DNA from: an uncultured Collinsella sp.
GTDB taxonomy: Bacteria > Actinomycetota > Coriobacteriia > Coriobacteriales > Coriobacteriaceae
Length of the DNA: 64,000 bases
Direction: 5' to 3'
Assembly (NCBI GenBank): GCA_934668695.1
Contig: CAKUOD010000010.1
Coordinates: forward strand, 6,275 to 70,274
Shown one piece after another: positions 59,693-64,000 of the stretch (the first letter of the stretch is position 1; each line of letters starts with the position of its first letter). Both the position numbers and the translations under genes were made by a program. The notes beneath the pieces were generated by a model that was not told where the DNA came from, did not search any database, and worked only from the letters and a program-made list of their open reading frames with translations.

Positions 59693-62087
59693 CAACACGC
59701 TCAAGAATGTGGCGTTCTACGCCGCCTGCTTTGCGTTTTCCGTCGCACTTTTTGTCGCACTTGCAGCGGCGGGGCATGTCTACCCCTTTGGCGACAACTC
59801 GTTTCTCACCAACGATCTCAAATACCAATACATCGACTTCTTCGCGTGGTTTCGCCGCGTCCTTTTAGGCGAGGCAAACCTTCGCTATTCCTTCTCACAG
59901 GGACTCGGTATGAACACATGGGGGCTCTATAGCTACTACCTCGCCAGCCCCTTCAACCTGCTCTGCGCGCTGTTTCCCGCAGACAAGCTGACGCTCTTCG
60001 TGTTTGTTATCTCCGCGCTCAAACTGGGCTGCATCCACATCAGCAGCGCTTGGTATGTGCAAAAGCGCTTTGACCTACCCAAGCCCGCAGCATTCCTGCT
60101 TTCCCTCTCATTCACGTTTTGCAGCTGGACCATCAGCAACCTACGCAACCCGCTCTGGATCGATTGCCTCATCCTGCTGCCCATCTGCGCCTACGGATGC
60201 TACGAGCTCATCCGCAAGCAGCGCATGATCTGCCTCGTCATCGCAACGGCGCTCAATGTCATGTTCTGCTGGTATACGGCCTACATCAGCCTCCTGTTCC
60301 TCTGCATCTTCGTATTGGTCGAATTTGTCGATTATGTTGCAGAAGAAGGATTTAGCTGGAAGCTCATGCTCGATCGGGCCCTACGATTCGCCGGGGCCAT
60401 CGCGCTTGGGCTGCTCCTGTCCGCCTGGACCTTTTTGCCGACCATCCTTGCCATGTCCAAGGGCGGCCCCGTCCTAGCCCTCAGACCGCTGCTTAAAACC
60501 AGCCTCAAATCGCTCATCAGGGGCTTTCTCCCCGGCATGTGGGTGAACGACGATAGTACACCGCAGTTCTATTGCGGCGTCATCATGATGCTGCTCGCGG
60601 TGGGTCTGCTGTTTAACCGCACGGTTTCAATCAAGACGCGCATCGCAACGCTCGTCGTCACGATAATCCTGGTCGCCAGCTCCGTTTTGAGCCCTCTTGA
60701 ATACATCTGGTGCGGCATGCGCGTGCCCAACGGATTCTATTCACGCACGACTTTCTTGCTGAGCTTCTTTGCGCTGTGGGCCGCAGGATACGCGCTGCAG
60801 GCGCTCAAAAACCAGCCCAAATTGCGTCAAGCCTATCGCCCCGTCGTCATCATGCCCCTCCTGGCACTAACCGCCATTGAGTTGTTTGCCAACGCCCATG
60901 TCATTTGGAATCAGCTGTACGTAGGCTATTCCGAAGAAGCCAACAGTACCTATGTCGCCACCGCGACCGACACGATCACGGCCATTCAAGACCAGACTTC
61001 GGCGTCGTTCTATCGCATTGGCCGCACGACCACACGCGTCGACAGCGCCGCCCTCAACGAAGGCCTGGCGCTTGGATACAACCAGTTGTCTTCGTATTCG
61101 TCTGCCAACAACCCGCAGGCCATCGCACTGCTCAACTCCCTTGGATACAGCAGCGTCGGCGAATTCTCGACCCGTTATGCCGAGCCTATTCTCGCCGTCG
61201 ATGCCCTACTGGGAGTCAAGTATGCCATTCCTGAGAACGTACCTGCGGGATACGTTTTAGCCAAGATGAATCAGGCCGACTCCACAAGCGCAGTGTACGA
61301 GAACCCCTATGCGCTCAGCATTGGCGTCGCAGCCTCAAGCGATATCCAAAACAGCACGCTGAAGAGCGAGAACCCCTTCGAAAAGCAAAACGAACTCTAC
61401 AGCAAAATCCTAGGCCGCGAGGTCAATCTCTATACCAAGATCGAGGCCACGAGCACGGAGAATAGCGATAGCTTAAAGCAATGGAGCGTTACTGTACCGG
61501 CAAGCTCCATCGGGTATCTCTACATCAACAAAGATACGACTGCCGGCAGTTATTGGCCCGTCACTCTTACCATCGACCAGCGAGCGATCGAAAACGAGGC
61601 CTGGAGATTCGACAATAATATCCGCCAGATTACGGATGCATCGGACGCCCCGAGCCAGCATGTGGTGTCAATCGGAGTCGCAGAGGGCTATACAGACATG
61701 CCCCAAGACAATGAGCCGGTCTTCTACGCCCTCAATCTGGACGTTTTCGAGCAGATTATGAACGAGCTTAAGACGAGCGAATTTGTTCCGACGGTCTTTA
61801 AGGACGGAAGGATCGAAGGCGAATTTATCGCCAAGGATGACGACAACCTGCTGCTGAGCGTTCCGTACGATGAGGGCTGGAACGTAACGGTAAACGGAAC
61901 CGCCGCAGAACTAACGCCCGCCGCCGATAAGGGTTTGTCGTCCCTGAACATACAGAAAGGCGCGAATAGGATCGTGATGACCTACAAGACTCCGGGCGCC
62001 CTTGCGGGGCTTGCAGTGAGTCTGGCGACCGCTGCCGCCCTTGTTGCAGCGGGGCTATTCACCAGGCATAAGAAAAGCCGCCGTTAA
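59676..62087 (+). CDS. YfhO family membrane glycosyltransferase-like protein
   Basis: GT-C-like integral membrane protein; YfhO homologues take part in glycosylation of lipoteichoic acid or lipids. 803 aa with about twelve helices to residue 400, a large extracellular domain (about 415-760) and a final helix before HKKSRR. The FGDNSFLTNDLKYQYIDFFAW loop carries the Asp residues conserved in the family. Translation overlaps the GtrB-like gene, which suggests that it uses the sugar-phosphate lipid made there. Its sequence is noticeably less GC-rich than the region downstream. The stop codon lies in the loop of the terminator. Confidence 0.85.
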   Translation: MTQPNNNTLKNVAFYAACFAFSVALFVALAAAGHVYPFGDNSFLTNDLKYQYIDFFAWFRRVLLGEANLRYSFSQGLGMNTWGLYSYYLASPFNLLCALFPADKLTLFVFVISALKLGCIHISSAWYVQKRFDLPKPAAFLLSLSFTFCSWTISNLRNPLWIDCLILLPICAYGCYELIRKQRMICLVIATALNVMFCWYTAYISLLFLCIFVLVEFVDYVAEEGFSWKLMLDRALRFAGAIALGLLLSAWTFLPTILAMSKGGPVLALRPLLKTSLKSLIRGFLPGMWVNDDSTPQFYCGVIMMLLAVGLLFNRTVSIKTRIATLVVTIILVASSVLSPLEYIWCGMRVPNGFYSRTTFLLSFFALWAAGYALQALKNQPKLRQAYRPVVIMPLLALTAIELFANAHVIWNQLYVGYSEEANSTYVATATDTITAIQDQTSASFYRIGRTTTRVDSAALNEGLALGYNQLSSYSSANNPQAIALLNSLGYSSVGEFSTRYAEPILAVDALLGVKYAIPENVPAGYVLAKMNQADSTSAVYENPYALSIGVAASSDIQNSTLKSENPFEKQNELYSKILGREVNLYTKIEATSTENSDSLKQWSVTVPASSIGYLYINKDTTAGSYWPVTLTIDQRAIENEAWRFDNNIRQITDASDAPSQHVVSIGVAEGYTDMPQDNEPVFYALNLDVFEQIMNELKTSEFVPTVFKDGRIEGEFIAKDDDNLLLSVPYDEGWNVTVNGTAAELTPAADKGLSSLNIQKGANRIVMTYKTPGALAGLAVSLATAAALVAAGLFTRHKKSRR

Positions 62088-62102
62088 CAAGCGGCGGCTT
62101 TT
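62073..62102. terminator. Bidirectional terminator between the YfhO gene and rmlCD
   Basis: 11-bp stem AAAAGCCGCCG/CGGCGGCTTTT (arms 62073-62083 and 62092-62102), loop TTAACAAG. T-runs in both directions. The TAA stop of the YfhO gene lies at 62085-62087, in the loop. Confidence 0.88.
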
Positions 62103-62124
62103 ACTCTCGAAAAGTTAATAGCGG

Positions 62125-63579
62125 CTAGAGCGTCTTGAGGTACTCCCCCAGCTCTTCCTCCCAGTCGGGCATGTGGAAGCCCGTCGACTCGAGCTTGGAC
62201 AGCTCGAGCGCGGAGTGTACCGGGCGCGGGGCGACGGGGCCGGCGGCGTTCGCGTAGTAGTCGGCGGTCGAAACCGGCACGACCTTCTCACCGTTGCCGT
62301 TGGCGGCCTCGAAGACGGCACGGGCGATGTCGGCCCAGCTCCTCACGGCGCCGGATCCGGTGCAGTCGTAGGTGCCGTAGGGGGCGTGCGTCCCCAGCAC
62401 GTGGAAGATGGCCTCGGCCATGTCGCGCGTGAAGGTCAGGCGGCCCAGCTGGTCGTCCACGACCGTGACCTGATCGAGCCCGTCCTCGGGGTCGGCGACG
62501 CGGTCGGAGAGCGCCTTCATGGTCTTGACGAAGTTGTGCCCCTCGCCGATGACCCAGGAGCTGCGCATGATGTAGTGGCGCGGGCACCCGGCCACGGCGA
62601 TGTCGCCCGCGGCCTTGGTCTGGCCGTAGACGGAAAGCGGGCTGAGGGGCTCCTCCTCCGTGTGGACCTCGGACGTGCCGTCGAAGACGTAATCGGAGGA
62701 CACGTGGACCAGGGTGATGCCGTGCCCGGCGCAGGTGCGGGCGAGAAGGGCGGGACCGGTCGCGTTGGCCTTCCAGGCGGTCACGCGGCCCTCGGGGGTC
62801 TCGGCTTTATCCACGGCCGTGTAGGCGCCGCAGTTGATCACGGTGCCGTAGAGCGACCAGTCGTATTTGGAGTAGGCGTCCGGGTCGGACATGTCGAAGG
62901 TGTCGATGTCGCAGAAGTCGAAGTCCTTGGCCACGCCGCGCTCCTCGGCGAGCTTGCGGACCGCATGGCCCAGCTGGCCGTTGCAGCCGGTGACGAGGGT
63001 GCGCCTGGGCGCCATCGGGACGACGTCCTTCAGCATCGGGTGGTTGAGGTCGGCCTCGGAGACAACAGCTTGGTCGAAAGGGATCGGCCACTGGATGTTG
63101 AGCTCCGGGTCGGCGAGGTTCACGAAGGTGTAGGTCCTCTTGAGCTCCAGCGACCAGTGGGCGTCCACCAGGTAGGTGTAGGCGGTGCCGTCCTCGAGCG
63201 CCTGGAAGGAGTTGCCCACGCCGCGCGGGACGTAGATGGCCCTGGACGGGTCGAGCGTGCAGGTGAACACCTTGCCGAAGGTCTCGCTTCCCTCGCGCAG
63301 GTCCACCCAGGCGCCGAAGACCGAGCCGCGGGCCACGGAGATGAACTTGTCCCAGGGCTCCGCGTGGATGCCGCGGGTGACGCCGCGGCTGTCGTTGTAG
63401 GAGATGTTGTTCTGGACGACCCTGAGGTCGGGGATGCCCAGGGCGGTCATCTTGGCGCGCTGCCAGTTCTCCTTGAACCAGCCGCGCGAGTCGCCGTGGA
63501 CGGCCAGGTCGACGACCATCAGGCCCCCGATGCCGGTCTCGGCGACGGAGAGGTCCTTCTCGAATGCGATGTCAGCCAT
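62125..63579 (-). CDS. Fused dTDP-4-dehydrorhamnose 3,5-epimerase and reductase (RmlC-RmlD)
   Basis: Last two steps of dTDP-L-rhamnose synthesis in one chain. From ATG 63579 the protein is 484 aa. RmlC-like part, residues 1-195: HGDSRGWFKENWQRAK, NNISYNDSRGVTRGIHAEPWDKF (catalytic His), YVPRGVGNSFQ. RmlD part, from about 200: VTGCNGQLGHAVRK, NCGAYTAVDKAE, HVSSDYVFDGTS, YGQTKAAGD (Tyr-x3-Lys), RSSWVIGEGHNFVKTM. AGGAG lies 10 nt before the ATG. A longer in-frame start at 63831 runs through rmlB and is rejected. Rhamnose-dTDP likely feeds the glycan genes upstream. Confidence 0.92.
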   Translation of the reverse strand: MADIAFEKDLSVAETGIGGLMVVDLAVHGDSRGWFKENWQRAKMTALGIPDLRVVQNNISYNDSRGVTRGIHAEPWDKFISVARGSVFGAWVDLREGSETFGKVFTCTLDPSRAIYVPRGVGNSFQALEDGTAYTYLVDAHWSLELKRTYTFVNLADPELNIQWPIPFDQAVVSEADLNHPMLKDVVPMAPRRTLVTGCNGQLGHAVRKLAEERGVAKDFDFCDIDTFDMSDPDAYSKYDWSLYGTVINCGAYTAVDKAETPEGRVTAWKANATGPALLARTCAGHGITLVHVSSDYVFDGTSEVHTEEEPLSPLSVYGQTKAAGDIAVAGCPRHYIMRSSWVIGEGHNFVKTMKALSDRVADPEDGLDQVTVVDDQLGRLTFTRDMAEAIFHVLGTHAPYGTYDCTGSGAVRSWADIARAVFEAANGNGEKVVPVSTADYYANAAGPVAPRPVHSALELSKLESTGFHMPDWEEELGEYLKTL

Positions 63580-63615
63580 GTGGGAAAAGCTCCTATCGAA
63601 GAGGTTGGATAACCG

Positions 63616-63676
63616 GGGGCGCCCGCGCGGGGACGCAGGATCATCCCCATGCCCTGCGGCCCCGCGCGGGCGCCCC
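63616..63676. repeat. Long GC-rich inverted repeat between rmlB and rmlCD
   Basis: Arms of 17 bp (63616-63632 and 63660-63676) pair perfectly, then one A-G mismatch and 6 further pairs (63634-63639 with 63653-63658), leaving a 13-nt loop. On the minus strand it is followed by GGTTATCC, with no T-run, so it is not a plain terminator. Confidence 0.85.
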
Positions 63677-63701
63677 GCGGCGCGGTTCGCCGGGGTTCGG
63701 C

Positions 63702-64000
<299 letters not shown>

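Overview
The window is a chromosomal core region of a moderately high-GC actinobacterium. Protein sequences and gene order fit the class Coriobacteriia, most likely Collinsella or a close relative; this is judged from recall of families and synteny, not from a search. Many genes start with TTG or GTG behind clear AGGAGG-type ribosome binding sites. Promoters read as ordinary -35/-10 pairs (for example TTGACG-17-TACTAT for rplU), and several intrinsic terminators carry UUCG tetraloops. No CRISPR array, insertion sequence, phage or plasmid module was seen.

Layout. 1-8.0 kb (minus strand): the rpsB-tsf and pyrH-frr-uppS-cdsA-dxr-rseP-ispG cluster, covering translation, UMP kinase, undecaprenyl phosphate and phospholipid precursors, a site-2 protease and the MEP isoprenoid pathway. 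8.2-14.9 kb (minus): rplS, rnhB, yraN, yifB, dprA, trmFO and a XerC-type recombinase. 15-22 kb (minus): ppdK with an elaborate 341-nt upstream control region, its regulator ppsR, and heteromeric glycyl-tRNA synthetase glyQS. 22-24.7 kb (minus): rpsP-khpA-rimM-trmD-lepB. dinB (plus) stands alone at 24.8-26.1 kb and looks leaderless. 26.2-39.9 kb (minus): rsfS, yqeK, nadD, obgE, rpmA, rplU, a radical-SAM pair, a DUF697-like protein, rodA, mrdA, mreD, mreC and mreB, linking cell-shape genes with ribosome genes. 40-45.9 kb (minus): a TPR membrane protein, a cyclophilin, a zinc-ribbon membrane protein and a CtpE-like P-type ATPase, then tRNA-Arg(CCG).

46.2-54.7 kb (plus) is one aromatic amino acid operon: DAHP synthase, prephenate dehydrogenase, aroB, aroA, aroC, pheA, a fused aroE-aroK and aroQ. 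Together these supply every step from PEP and erythrose-4-phosphate to chorismate and then to prephenate-derived phenylpyruvate and 4-hydroxyphenylpyruvate. Its 5' leader carries a candidate ribosome-mediated attenuator: a 20-codon peptide with a Tyr codon directly before a terminator hairpin.

54.8-64 kb is a cell-envelope polysaccharide region: an acyltransferase, tRNA-Arg(TCT), a TagGH/Wzm-Wzt-type ABC exporter, two GT2 glycosyltransferases, a YfhO-type membrane protein, and a markedly GC-richer dTDP-rhamnose segment with a fused rmlC-rmlD and a partial rmlB.

The most interesting signals lie in control and architecture rather than in a wholly new gene system: the aroF attenuator, the two-promoter ppdK control region, a terminator-like hairpin inside the start of mreC, an apparent AUA start for the XerC-type recombinase, a helical insert in RseP, and a 23-bp-stem hairpin between rmlB and rmlCD.
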